Of a DNA stretch of 64,000 nucleotides, positions 1-10,948 are shown piece by piece; the first letter of the stretch is position 1, and each line of letters begins with the position of its first letter. Below the pieces are notes generated by a model. The model was given only the letters and a program-made list of their open reading frames with translations, searched no databases and was not told the DNA's origin. This DNA comes from Cryptomeria japonica (lineage: Eukaryota; Streptophyta; Pinopsida; Cupressales; Cupressaceae). Both the position numbers and the translations under genes were made by a program. The stretch lies in the NCBI RefSeq assembly GCF_030272615.1, contig NC_081411.1:186830949-186894948 (forward strand). Direction: 5' to 3'.

Positions 1-170
1 ACTCAGTGCCCAGTGGTTCCATAGGCTATATTGTACTAGGTCATAGGGTTTCTACAGAATTAGATTTGTACAGTCATGGGGTTCTGCTGTTAGAAATATT
101 GACAAGAAAGAGGCCTACTGATAACACGTTTCCTGGAGATATGAACTTGCATGACGAGGGAACTATTTTT
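1..170 (+). pseudogene. LRR receptor-like kinase, kinase-domain fragment
   Basis: The frame starting at base 6 reads GSIGYI, then GHRVST, DLYSHGVLLLEILTRKRPTD and GDMNLH. This is the activation-segment to subdomain IX stretch of plant LRR receptor kinases of the FLS2/EFR/Xa21 type, in which GSIGYIAPEYG is followed by G-RVST-GDVYS. The APEY motif, needed for substrate binding and fold stability, is missing because about five residues are deleted between GSIGYI and LGHRVST. After MNLH the homology stops and the frame runs into unrelated sequence. The rest of the gene, if present, lies to the left of the window. I read it as a dead fragment rather than an exon, since there is no splice donor where homology ends. 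Family assignment is firm; the exact subfamily is not. Confidence 0.75.
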
Positions 171-720
171 AGAAAGTTAGACAATCTTTCCTCTTCATTT
201 TCAATTTTATTCCTGCACTACAAAACACATTCTACGCAGCTTTGTCATTTTGCTGATCAATTCCTTGAAAACAACAAGAGGGACTCAATAATGTGCAACC
301 AATTTGTACAAAATTGCTAAGGTCTCCTTGTTTCTTTCCTCTTACATCTGCAAGTCCAATTGTTTGGGACTTGCCTGGAGCATTCTTTAGGTTCAAATAA
401 TTTGCTTCTCACAATTTAACATAATATTATGTACAAATATACTCTCTTTTAACTTTCTGAAATCACAAGAAATTATAAAATATTTGGACTTCGAAATGAA
501 CTTGGCAACTGTAAGTGGAAGATGTTATCCAAGGTTAGAAAGGAAGAATGTATAAGACAATTCATGAACAGAACCGGGTGATAGCAAGAAGCTGCATTTT
601 ACACAATCTGTTTCGAAATTGAAGTCCATTTTTTTATTTCAGACATTTAGATAATAAATCACAAGAAACATCAGTAAGATCATGCATAACAACTAATACA
701 GCCATCAAACAAAAGATATA
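171..720. other. Intergenic, no gene seen
   Basis: AT-rich sequence between the kinase fragment and the F-box stop codon. It holds the 3' flank of the minus-strand F-box gene and no other recognisable feature. Confidence 0.5.
633..638 (-). terminator. Candidate polyadenylation signal of the F-box gene
   Basis: On the minus strand this reads AATAAA, about 83 bases past the F-box stop codon. Position and sequence suit a plant near-upstream poly(A) element, but such hexamers are common in AT-rich DNA. Confidence 0.35.
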
Positions 721-1878
721 TTAAGGCCACCAAACATTATTGACTTCGAATGCACGAACTGATGTTGGGTATGTTTGTGTGAACGTTGTCAGCTGTCTTC
801 CTTCAATGCTCTGCATCATTCTTCCTAGCCCATCAAATACAACCAACTTGTTCCTAGGCAGGTGTACCAAAATCCACCCACTACTGTTAACCACTACTTG
901 TGTGCACCTTTGGCTGCTAATGTCATTCACAACCCCACCACACCTAACTTCTCCACATAGCTTCTTGGGCAATGCAGCTAGCTCCAACCATCTCTGTCTG
1001 TTTTCCTCTTCATCCCTATTATCTTCATCCAATTCCCATAAACATAGACCCTTAGTGTACACCAAAACCACCTTCCCATCATACCCACTTAACCTCCAGT
1101 AATACAAATGATTAGAATAAGGTCCATAAGGTCTTTGTGGATGCCTGATAACATCCCAATGCCTCTCTTTCACATGAAATGCTGCAACATCAAACCTGCA
1201 TCTGCTCACCCCAAGATAGGTTGAATTAATCCAGTAAAACGTCCCCCTTGAGTAAACCCCTTCCCCCAATGGGTACACTGTTTTGGGTGTTTTTATCTGC
1301 AATGTAGTCCAGGAATTGATCTCTGAATCATAAATCTCCACCACCATATGGTTTTCCTCTGCCATGATTACAGTTCTTCCAATGACTAAGATGCAGAGCC
1401 TTGTGGATACGTCGAAGGCCAGTCCAACAAAATCATATTGCCTGAGTTGAATAGAAGGAGGAAGTTCCTTACATGTCTTGGTAACAGGATTGCAAATGTA
1501 AAATGAAGTGGGTGCACCATTCTTAGAGCAACAGAGGACACTCTTGCAGGCTGTGACAACATTGATGGAATCAGGTGCCAAAAAATCTAAGGAGAGTCTA
1601 TACATATGGGAATTGGGCAGCGATTGAAGTAGATATAAATTACTATTGAGAGAATTAACCCAGTGAGAGGGATGAAGACGGCCAATGAGAAAAGCAGGGG
1701 TAGAACAGGGATGAACAAATGGTGTTATCCGCTGGAAGGCCAGTGATGGTGAGAGAAGAGACTTCCATTGTTTACAAACAGCCCTGAACCTCCCAATCGT
1801 CAAAGTGGGTAACTTAGCTAAAACAAGGACTATTATTTCTTCTGGTAGCGAACTCCATATCTCGGAATTCATCTCCAT
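721..1878 (-). CDS. F-box protein (F-box/kelch-like), 385 residues
   Basis: Uninterrupted 385-codon frame, apparently intronless. Residues 9-48 form an F-box: SLPEEIIVLVLAKLPTLTI followed by FRAVCKQWKSLLSPSLAF, with the conserved LP near the start and the VCKQW core that contacts SKP1. The remaining 330 residues look like the substrate-binding half of plant F-box/kelch or FBA-type proteins, with segments such as VVEIYDSEINSWTTL (kelch-blade-like) and GWILVHLPRNKLVVFD. The expected role is substrate receptor of an SCF ubiquitin ligase in cytosol or nucleus; the substrate cannot be told. I chose the first ATG (1878); a second lies two codons in. Length is normal for the family, and codon use looks sound beside the decayed surroundings, so I take it as functional. 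No neighbour hints at its pathway. Confidence 0.85.
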   Translation of the reverse strand: MEMNSEIWSSLPEEIIVLVLAKLPTLTIGRFRAVCKQWKSLLSPSLAFQRITPFVHPCSTPAFLIGRLHPSHWVNSLNSNLYLLQSLPNSHMYRLSLDFLAPDSINVVTACKSVLCCSKNGAPTSFYICNPVTKTCKELPPSIQLRQYDFVGLAFDVSTRLCILVIGRTVIMAEENHMVVEIYDSEINSWTTLQIKTPKTVYPLGEGVYSRGTFYWINSTYLGVSRCRFDVAAFHVKERHWDVIRHPQRPYGPYSNHLYYWRLSGYDGKVVLVYTKGLCLWELDEDNRDEEENRQRWLELAALPKKLCGEVRCGGVVNDISSQRCTQVVVNSSGWILVHLPRNKLVVFDGLGRMMQSIEGRQLTTFTQTYPTSVRAFEVNNVWWP

Positions 1879-2074
1879 CTCAATTTATTTTTGCTCTCGA
1901 AACATAAAATCATTCTAGGTGTTTCCGTGAGCAATAGGAATCGATGGAGTAGTTGGTAGGATATCAGTGTTCCAGCATTGCCATATTACCTTGCACGCTG
2001 CAAAAATGCGGTGCATATGAACTACTCAAATGATTCGAGAATAGCGTGAAAGAAAATACCACACAACGGACAAG

Positions 2075-4323
2075 CTACATAGAAAACTTGAATTCGGCAA
2101 CAAACTGGGGGAGTGGAGTATCGACAAATAGCAGATGACATGGGGATTTCAATTCTGTGTTCATTATGTCAACTAATTTAGCATGCCCTTATCATGGGTT
2201 CCAGAGGGGTGAAATAAGTTTCTTTAGACCGGTAGATGGGCAGCTAAGCTTTTTAGTTGTATAGCTAGGAACATTTCACATTATTCTAGCTGTGAGACTG
2301 GTAGATGGATGGTTTTGAATGAAGATAAAAAAGGAAAGAATTTGTATTTATGTAATACAGGGATAGTTCATAGGGAATGGTAATATAGTGGTAGTACATG
2401 AGAATATATATCAGAATATCTCTGAATGAAAATAATTTGAAGGTGAATAATCAAAATTAATTATTTGAAGAAACAAGTTTTCTTTAAATTGTTGAGTTAT
2501 TGATTAAGATTTATAGTATAAGAATTGACATCAAAAGAAAATTGAAAAATGTAGTAAAGATAAAGCTATTGGTTCCTTAGACTACAAGGTCTTGTGGATG
2601 TCAATTAAATTATTTTTTTTGTTTATTCACTCATTTATTTGGTCAAAGCTTTCGCGTCAAAGGAATTTAAAAGCATTTGTGTTCACTTTTATAGACTTTT
2701 ATATTTACTAAGAAATAAACTTAAATATATTTTTTAAATTAAAAATATATGTAAGTACAATTTAAATATTTAACCACTAAAAGAATTTATTGATGGTTTA
2801 GGAGTTTTTAAATGTTTTAAACAATAAATAAATTAGTAGAAAACATATATATGAACTTTAAAAATTGTATATTTATAGGCATTTCTATATCTTTAATGAA
2901 ATCTTATAAGAATTAATAAATTTATACATATAATTATATTTTTGAATTGTTATAGGTATAAAAAATTTGTGTTATATATTAAGTACATGTATTTGAAAAA
3001 AATTATACTTAGATTATTTTAGAATCATGTAATCATATGGAAATAAGGTAGGACAATATGTATGCATATTTGTTTATAATATTTTTAATGTCCTACACAT
3101 TGCATTCTTTTATCTACATCCACCTTCATGATCATTCTATATTTTTGTCATTGACTCAATCTAAGGGCTTAACTAAGGCTTGAGGAAGTCCTAAGCATCA
3201 AACCTACCATGGCTTGTTCCATGGTACTTCTTAACACTAACCTAGTTTTCCTTGCACCGAATAATGTACTAAGTGAATAGTTTCTACGTGTTCGATTGCC
3301 CTAAAATATGCAACATGGGACTTCTTGAACCATATTGAATGAAATTACTATGTGGCTTTTATGTTGGCATTTCTTGGTCAGATGTAGTTGACAATGTTGT
3401 TTAGAATGTAGTTGGTGTTCCCTATATTATTTTTTGCATGTTTTTTCCTTTGAATCTTGATTGGTTTCCATGTATTAATTGTTGTCACGGTAGTTCACAT
3501 TCATTGTGCAGTATCTCAATGTCTTCTCTAGTTTGATCTCACACAATTTAGATGAACTTTCCATACAATTGATAATGTATCCGATCGATCCTAACATGAT
3601 GACAAATATTTGAATTTTCCCTCCAACACATTGCAAGTTAGAGCTAGAAGTAAGGTTGGTTATTTTTAAAAGACACTCTCTTTTGAAAATAAGGCAAGTA
3701 ATTTTTATTTAATACTTGCATGTACTAGCACAAAATAAAGAGAAGAGATAGCATAGAGTTTTCCTTGTACTTCATATGAGTTGAGTGAGTTATTGAATGT
3801 ATATGTCTGAGCCTCATTATGCAAATGCTTCATTATTTGTGTAAATCACCTAATGAATGAATATAAGGTGTGTTTTTAGTTATTTGATTATCTTCATGAG
3901 TGTTTGTATGCTTTTTATACCTTGATGACCTATCCTAGTCATGTTTGATGACTTGAGTGTTGTTGTTGATTGGTTTTCTTTCGTAGAGGCTCCAAAACCA
4001 TTTGTAAACATTGGTTTTGGAGCCTTCTTTCAATACAATATAATAAGCATACATATTACTTGTGGATGTGCAAGATATGTGCAAGTGAGTGTCTAGAAGA
4101 TCTATTTTTCATTCCTACATATATAGAGTCTATCTTATATTTGAATTTGTTGGACATTGTTATCAGTTTCATCTTCTACAAGGAGTCATTTTGTGTTTTT
4201 CTTGAGTAGTGTTCTTTGTTGGTGGAGATTGAACTTTGTTTCACATATGAATGAAGCTACGTGTCTACTATTATTTAAATATCATACTATCCCACTAAAC
4301 TTAACCAAAAACATAAAATATTA
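2075..4323 (+). repeat. Dispersed repeat R1, copy A (2.2 kb)
   Basis: This stretch returns twice in the window at about 80 percent identity by eye. Its left part (2075-3430) matches 9066-10281 joined to 15982-16600. Its right part (3425-4323) matches 35896-36802. Landmarks shared with copy B are ACTTGAATTCGGCAACA and CATGCCCTTATCATGGGTT. Landmarks shared with copy C are GATCTCACACAATT and GATTGGTTTTCTTTC followed by the reading DWFSFxEAPKPxVNI. No LTR termini, RT or transposase could be recognised. It may be a long LTR, a Helitron-like or a non-coding retroelement. There is no gene in it that I can support. Confidence 0.7.
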
Positions 4324-4887
4324 CCTCAACAATCATAATATAATCAAATGACATGCCATGTTGCTTGTTTTCACTACTCTATTACAACAAAATATCCACA
4401 AATCTTAAGAAAGCCATTCAGAGTGAAACTTGGATTTATTTACCATCACATTCATGTGTGAAGTGAAATTATACACCACAAATCTTAAGGGGTTAAGAAA
4501 AATGCATCCTAGTCTCCAAATATCTATTGTATCTACTTTTAAGGGTATTTCCCCCTTGGTTTAAAGTAAACCAACACATTAGTACTAAGTGACAAATTGA
4601 TAACTTACCTCAAGATCTAATATTTCATTTCCCAAGTTCATCTTAACACATACTTGGGCATACCCCCTTGGCCTAGCAAAGCCAAACAAATAAGGAAACA
4701 TATATCCAATCATAGCTCATTCCATATCATAGTCTAATCATAATTCTTTCTTTCACCTTTTATGCACAAAGATAAGGGACCAAAAATAGGCCACAACACT
4801 TTTTGACCCCTTAGAGACCATAATGGGAGCGTGTTATAACGCACTCACATTATGGTCTACTGACCATAGAAACAATAAATCCTTGAA
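4324..4887. other. Intergenic, no gene seen
   Basis: AT-rich, no open frame or repeat that I recognise. It leads into the telomere-type repeat block. Confidence 0.5.
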
Positions 4888-5215
4888 CCCTAGAGAGAGA
4901 GAGAGAGAGGTTGTAAGGAGGGAGAAAGGGAGAGGTAGACCCTCAACCTTCCATCTTCAACCATAACCTAAACACTATGCATTGAATCCTAAACCATAAA
5001 CCCAAGGCCCCAAATGTTAAACCCTAAATAGTACACACTAAATCCTAAGCCCTAACCTTAAACACTATGCACTAAACTCTAAACCTTGAACATTAAGCCA
5101 TAAACCCTAAACATTATATGTTGAACCCTAAGCCCTGAATCCTAAACACAATACACTAAATCCTAAACCCTAGGCTCAAAATATTAAACACATTACACCC
5201 ATGGAAAAAACCTTG
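4888..5215 (-). repeat. Degenerate interstitial telomere-type repeats, block 1
   Basis: Many variants of the Arabidopsis-type telomere unit (CCCTAAA on the plus strand): AAACCCTAAATAG, CCTAAGCCCTAACC, AAACTCTAAACC, ATAAACCCTAAAC, CCTAAACCCTAGG. The units are spaced by 5-15 diverged bases and are not in clean tandem. The G-rich strand is the minus strand. Confidence 0.7.
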
Positions 5216-5221
5216 AACCGT

Positions 5222-5440
<219 letters not shown>

Positions 5441-5545
5441 TAAACCCTGAACTCTAAATAGTATAGATTGAACCTTAAACCCTATGTTCTAAACCCTGAC
5501 CCTTAGGCCCTAAGACCTAAACCCTAAATCTCAAAGCATGAATAA
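5441..5545 (-). repeat. Degenerate interstitial telomere-type repeats, block 2
   Basis: Continuation of the telomere-type pattern on the other side of the AG/GGGA tract: ATAAACCCTGAACTCTAAAT, TAAACCCTATG, CTAAACCCTGACCC and CCTAAACCCTAAAT. Block 1 and block 2 together look like one array split by expansion of the purine repeat. Confidence 0.7.
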
Positions 5546-5856
5546 TCTAGACCTATATAAGGAAGAGAGATAAGTGAGATACATTGATGAGGAGAGATAG
5601 ATGAGGAGAGGTGCTAAGGAGGGATGGAGGGAGAGGTAGAGGTAGAGAGGGAAAGAGTGAGGAAGAGAGAGACATAGAGAAAGAGAGAGGTGATTGACCT
5701 AGAGAGAGGGGGGAGAGGGAGGGAGGGAGAGACCTAAGGAGAGCTAACAACCTAGAGAGAGAGAAGGGAATGGAGGGATGGAATGATAAGTAGGTAGGAG
5801 AGGGAAGGAGTGAGGAAGAAGAAATGGAGAGGAGACAAAGAGAGAGGTATGTAGGT

Positions 5857-5926
<70 letters not shown>

Positions 5927-6240
5927 AAGGCAAGAGGGTTGTGGGGAGAGGTAGGTGGAGAGAGAGAGGGGGGGGTGGGAGAGGGAGAGAGATATCTAAA
6001 GGGATAGGGGAGATAGAGAGAAGTAGAGAGGGAGGGAGGGAAGGAGGGAGGTCCAAAGGTAGGGAGGAGACGAAAAAAGAGCTAGGGTGAGAGGGTCTAA
6101 GGGAATGATAGGTAGAGAGAAGGAGATGGAAGATAGATAGAAGAAGAGATAGAAGGTGAGGTGGAGGGAGAGGTTGAGAGAAGAGAGGGGGGGAAGGAAG
6201 AAAAGGGGAGATTCAGATAGAGAAAAGTAGATATAGATAT
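5546..6240. repeat. Purine-rich tract with a second (AG)30 array
   Basis: Nearly 700 bases in which the plus strand is overwhelmingly purine. It includes a pure AG run at about 5863-5922 and several GGGA runs (for example 6030-6050). Such strand asymmetry can form triplex DNA. The Ser/Leu/Pro-rich minus-strand frame here is a by-product. Confidence 0.85.
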
Positions 6241-6509
6241 ATATTTCATTTTCCTTCGTAGAAATGCAGGTGTGTTATAATGTGTTAGCATTAAAACATG
6301 CTCACATCATGTGAATGCCTAGGACAAGCAGTAAAGTGAGAACATTATAATGCAATCACGTTATGTCTTACTTTGGGAAATTACAAACCTTTGTCTTGTA
6401 TTTTCCTTGGGAATCCAACCCAAATGCTTGGATTGAATTTTCAATGACACAATGTCAAGCATGTGGTCCATCAAGTTTGCATGTCTTCCAATGCAAAGTC
6501 AAAACAATA

Positions 6510-7035
6510 TTGGTCATATTAGTGCATGGGATATAAATTATAACATTTACCTAAATACTCCATCAAACTATTATCCTCATGGTAATGGATTAGATGAGTC
6601 CACTAACAATAACTTGATTAGATTAATCCAAAGAATAATAGGGGCAATAAAGAGGTATTGACTCATAAGCTAAGGAAAAATATCTAGGTTGATAGAACTA
6701 ATATCAAGATAGCTTTTGGAATCTCCCATTTAGTGTTACTTACTCTTGAACTTGCATAAGAGTTGGAGATGCTAGAGAATGAAATAGTGACAGTGAGGAT
6801 ATTTGAGTTGATGGAGTTAGAAGAGACGAGGAAAAAATTGTGAATACCCGTGAGGCTCATAAATTGCAAGTCAAAATAAATTTTGATAGGAAAGCAGTTC
6901 ATAGGACTTTAAAAGAAGGAGGTTTAATCTTGAAGTGGGACAATGATAGAGTAAAAGTCAGAAGATATACAAAATTCCATGCCACATGGAGTGAACTATA
7001 TATTCTAACTAGTGGTAAATATGCTAATATTGTCT
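6510..7035 (+). pseudogene. Ty3/gypsy integrase C-terminal remnant
   Basis: The translated text has the gypsy integrase signature: LNTPSNYYPHGNGLDESTNN, then LIRLIQRII, matching the family pattern Y-T-x-YxPQGNGxxESxNK before the catalytic Glu. After a stop near 6660 a second frame continues with LMELEETRKK, EAHKLQVKINFDRKAVHRTL and LKWDNDRVKVRRYTKF, the arginine/lysine-rich C-terminal domain with its GDxVL-W-D element. Stops and at least two frameshifts show it is dead. The upstream RT and RNase H are absent, so only the 3' end of pol survives. Integrase would insert the element cDNA into chromosomes. Confidence 0.75.
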
Positions 7036-8339
7036 AGTTTGCAATATTGAATAGAGAAGCGTTGCACATATCCCAATTAATGGGGTACACCACAAACTTT
7101 TTTTTTAGGATAACTTATATAAGCCAACTACATATTAGAGTAGTTTTTTTTTTGTTTCAAAAAAGTGTTGTTTCACACTTTGCATTCTCATTAGGAAAAT
7201 GTATGACTCTAGTTGTCGAATTTTCCTCCAAGTGTATTCCACACATGTTGTCTTCTATTTTTCCTATACTTTAACATATCTTGTAGTTGTTTTCAAGCTA
7301 GGCATACAATGTCCCAATTTAAGTTTTCTCTTATTTTATTTTTGTAAGGCTTCCACTAAATCCATGCCCAATGGACTAATAATGCTACTAGATCCATGAT
7401 TAGCGAGAAATACTCCCCTAGAGGTTACCAAATGTTATCATCTTATGCCTCATTTGAACCATTGTTGATTCACTTCTAAATATTATATCAACCCTTGCCA
7501 AAGTCCTCTTGGTTCCCTTTTAGACCCTAGGTCTCAACAAAAACAAGAACTTATGTTCAAGCTCCCCATTTTTTTCTAGAGTTTGCTCCCCGACATGTGG
7601 TTGTTTCCTCCATTTTAAAACTTTGATCCTTGCTTGGAAATTGGAAACTTAGGTTCCAATTCCAATTTCCTCTTTGCTCTCAACTCTAGAATAATAAGTA
7701 GGCTTTAGACTCCAATTGGGACTTGGAACCTTATTTTCCAATTCCTTGTTTGATCTTGAGACTTTATGCCCACAAATCTTATATAGGTTCCAATTCTATC
7801 ATGAAACCATGATAAAAGAATAAACAAAGATTGTCCATTCAGTTTATTGGGATTAGGTGTTGTACATCTCGCATAATGTTAAATTTATTTTTGTGTATGG
7901 TACACCTAGGGGGACCTAGAAGTACGTGTACCACTACGAGTTAACATTCTTGGGGCTACTTTATGTGTTGTATGTAACATTGGAAAATATATTTAATGTG
8001 GTGTCTCGCATGAGAAAAGTATTCAATTTAATATTGAGAATATATCAATAAAGTGAAAACTTAGTACCCAATAATAAATGAAGGGTTAATGATTTTGTAA
8101 TCACATGGTATTAGTCACATAGTTTTATGTAATAGCACTTGGTGGTTTATATGAACTTTTTTCTATAAAATCAAACACAAGAGTCACTATCTAAGGTTGG
8201 CTAGTTGGGGTTTTGAGTCTTCTTCTGAAGAGCTCCATATGTGAAGCATTGCATGGGATGTATGGATTAAATCTTGGACACATGAAAGTTGCATTGGAGA
8301 GGCTTGGTGTTTTGAAGGTACTCATGGAGGCTTTGAAGG
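7036..8339. other. No gene seen; probable decayed retroelement 3' region
   Basis: AT-rich sequence after the gypsy integrase remnant. No frame with recognisable content. It may hold the untranslated end and LTR of the same gypsy element, but no matching second LTR was found. Confidence 0.35.
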
Positions 8340-8480
8340 TGAATTATAATGTTTATTGTTGAATAATACATTGAGGATGGATGCTTTTGGAGGTTGGATT
8401 TTTCCCTCTATGAGGATTTTCCCAAGATATATCTTGTGTCATCTTTGATGGTATATTGTCTATTATTCTACATATTGTTT
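8340..8480 (+). mobile_element. LTR-like R/U5 segment
   Basis: Reads TTGTTGAATAATACATTG, then GCTTTTGGAGG, then GGATTTTTCCCTCTATGAGG. The same order recurs at 27785-27850, and it resembles the R/U5 part of plant LTR retrotransposons. LTR ends were not found. Confidence 0.4.
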
Positions 8481-8539
8481 CCAAATACTTGTTTGTATAT
8501 ATTTCTCATTTGCTTCCCGCAATGTTCGTTACACTGAGA

Positions 8540-9065
8540 GGTAAGGGGCGATGGTGGTGGACTCTGCAATGAATTTTGAAGCAGCTGATAAATTTACGAC
8601 TGCTATGGGAGGGTCATTATATAGATACAAATTTCCTTTCATCTATGATGTTTTCAAGTTCACAAATTTATAAACTCTACAAAAATATGATAAACTCTTA
8701 AGAAAAAAATTGAAATGAAGTTCATAAATTTGCAAAATTGTCAAAAGACCAAGATTGTTCTTAAGTTCACTAATAGTAGAAAAGTGTGATAAGATTTTCC
8801 ATGTCACAAATTTTGCAAGTTCGCAAACTCTACAAATCTAGGATGAATAAGAAGATTGGTCAAGTTTTCAAAGCTCATGAATTCCCCGAAGAGTTGAAAA
8901 AAGACAGAGAAATGATTAAGGTTTGACATGTCAGAAAGTTTTCAAGTTCACAAACTTGTCAATATGTGGAAGTGGTTTCCAAGTAGCTATTTCATCAAAA
9001 CTGTAACACGTCAAAAGGAAGAAAAAGAGAGGAGGAAAAAGATTGAAAAGATTGAAAACTGTAAC
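8540..9065. other. Diverged short direct repeats, no gene
   Basis: Contains four or more diverged copies of a GTTCACAAATTTRCAAACT-like motif (near 8655, 8720, 8815 and 8940), about 80-120 bases apart. It ends at the left border of R1 copy B. Confidence 0.4.
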
Positions 9066-9294
9066 TACATGAAAACTTGAATTCGGCAACATATAGTAGA
9101 AGGATTTCATTTCTATGTTCATTATGTCAACTAGTTTAACATGCCCTTATCATGGGTTACAAATGGGGATTTCATTTCTCTGTTTCATTATGCCAACTAA
9201 TTTAGCATGCCCTTATCGTGGGTTACAGCGAGATGGAAACAAACAAATTTCTTTGGAGAATGGTAGATGGACAAGCTAAGCTTTTAGTTGTGTT

Positions 9295-10130
9295 CAATTG
9301 AGGACCATTAGAGTGGTAGATGGATGGATTATAGGGAAGATCTCAAAGTACTTGTAGGAAAGGGTTGTTGAAATCGAATGATAATAGAGTGCGTAGCATA
9401 TGAGAATGTTCGTATTCATATGAAAACGATTTGAAGGTAAGCAATCAAATTAGTTTTTGAAGAGGTCAAGGTTTTTCAAAATGGTTGGGTTATTGATCAA
9501 GATACATAGTAGGAAAGTTGACATCGAAAGAAAATTGAAAATGTAATAAAGATGAAGCTTTTGGTTAGACTATATGGTCTTGTGGATGTCATTAAAATTA
9601 TTCCTTTCGTTCATTCGCTCATTTATTTGGTCAAAGCTTTCACATCAATTGAATTTAAAAACATTTGTACTTATTTTTATGAACATTAGTTGTACAAGTA
9701 GAGGACCATTTCACATTATTCTAGTTGTGAGACTGTAGATGGGTGGTTTTGAAGGAAGATGAAAATGAAAGAATTTGTATTTACTATAGCAAAAGGGTAG
9801 TTGATATGAATGATGATATAGTCATAGTATATGGAAATATATATCAGAATATCCATATTCAGAATGGAAATAATTTGAAGGTAAATAATCTAAATCAAAC
9901 GTTTGAGGAGACAAGGCTTCCCAAAATTGATGGGTTATTGATTAAGGTTTATAGTGGAAGAATTCACATCAAAAGAAAATTGAAAATGTAGTAAAGATGA
10001 AGCTCTAGGTTCCTTAGACTACATGGTCTTGTGGATGTCATTAAAATTCTTCCTTTCATTTTTATTTGGTCAAAGCTTTCACATCAGATGAATTTAAAAG
10101 CATTTATGCTCATTTTTATGGACTTTATAT
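9295..10130 (+). repeat. Tandem duplication of about 400 bp inside R1 copy B
   Basis: Unit 1 (about 9295-9690) and unit 2 (about 9700-10130) share GAGGACCATT, TAGATGGRTGG, AAAATTGAAAATGTARTAAAG, TGGTCTTGTGGATGTCATT and GGTCAAAGCTTTCACATCA. Copy A has this unit once. Unit 2 has a short open frame (9743-9991) that is not open in the other copies, so I do not call it a gene. Confidence 0.65.
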
Positions 10131-10276
10131 TTACTAAGACATAAACTTGAATATATTTTTTTAAATAATATATATATATAAGTACAATTTTAATATTTAA
10201 ACACTAAAAGAAGTTATTGGTGGTTTAAGAGTTTTAGATGTTTTAAGTACTAAATAATTTATTACTTGTTTAAATT

Positions 10277-10281
10277 AGTAT
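10277..10281 (+). repeat. Target site duplication AGTAT, left
   Basis: Five bases directly before the TGTAGACAT end of the LARD-like element. The identical AGTAT follows its right end at 15982. Confidence 0.85.
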
Positions 10282-10469
10282 TGTAGACATATAAAAATGA
10301 CCATATTCCTAAATGAATATTTTACGTTCATTTCTCTATTTAATTAAATCCAATTTAATTAAATTATCCACATTCCTCTATTTAATTAAGAAAATTACTC
10401 AATTAAATTCACTATACCCATTTAATGAATAAATCATTTTATTCAATTAAATCCCCCCTATCCACTTCT
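10282..10469 (+). mobile_element. Truncated 5' LTR of the LARD-like element
   Basis: Matches 14552-14739 with very few differences (for example TTTTACGTTC against TTTTATGTTC) up to CCCCCCTATCCACTT, then the match breaks abruptly. The break suggests deletion or recombination, not gradual decay. Confidence 0.85.
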
Positions 10470-10499
10470 TAAGTACCACCACTCATCCTAAAAACATTT

Positions 10500-10948
10500 C
10501 TATCTATCCTTGCACAAATCTTCAAACATTCTATCTATTATCCAACACCTCTTTTCTATCCTTCCATCCCTTTCATTCAATCCTTTGCATAAATCCTTCA
10601 TCTGTGAAATAGGAATTTGTGTCATTTTGTCACATACTTGCCAATGCTCGAATCTAATGTTCGGTCCTTTTCCTAGATATCTATTCATGAAATGCTTATG
10701 AATCTGAGGTTGTTCCTCTTTAAACATTTTCTTTGGTTGGGATACACACTCAATCCAGAAAAGAACCACTTATCGTATCTTGGTACTAACATCTTTTGAT
10801 TACTATATCTCATACACTTAATCGATTTCTCTAAATCATTGTGATCTCTTAAATTGAAGACATGGCTAGTGAAAAATCTAAAATCTTGCTTCAGCGCCAC
10901 TGTAATTATCAGACCCATGTAAGTTTCATCACTTACGAGCCAATGCAA
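10500..10948 (-). pseudogene. Antisense frame of unknown product inside the LARD-like element
   Basis: Two overlapping minus-strand frames (10948-10685 and 10769-10500) join into about 145 residues if one frameshift near 10,740 is allowed. The text looks like real protein, not AT-rich noise: HWLVSDETYMGLIITVALK, FTSHVFNLRDHNDLEKSI, MLVPRYDKWFFSGLSVYPNQ, then RYLGKGPNIRFEHWQVCDK and GRIEKRCWIIDRMFEDLC. No ATG opens the first frame, and a long T/C tract precedes it on the minus strand. I do not recognise the family. It runs against the element's own transcription, so it may be a captured host or element fragment, or an antisense ORF of the kind reported in some plant LTR elements. Confidence 0.4.

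Larger units (their letters stand above)
9066..10281 (+). repeat. Dispersed repeat R1, copy B (left part)
   Basis: Matches the left half of R1 copy A. It is cut at 10281 by the LARD-like element and resumes at 15982. Unlike copy A it carries internal tandem duplications: a short one (9100-9230, two copies of GCCCTTATCRTGGGTTAC) and a long one (9295-10130). Confidence 0.7.

Noticed and set aside
740-1102. 120-codon plus-strand frame
   Set aside because: Antisense shadow of the intact F-box gene; no protein features.
9743-9991. 82-codon frame in R1 copy B
   Set aside because: Not open in the tandem sister unit or in copy A; no recognisable domain.
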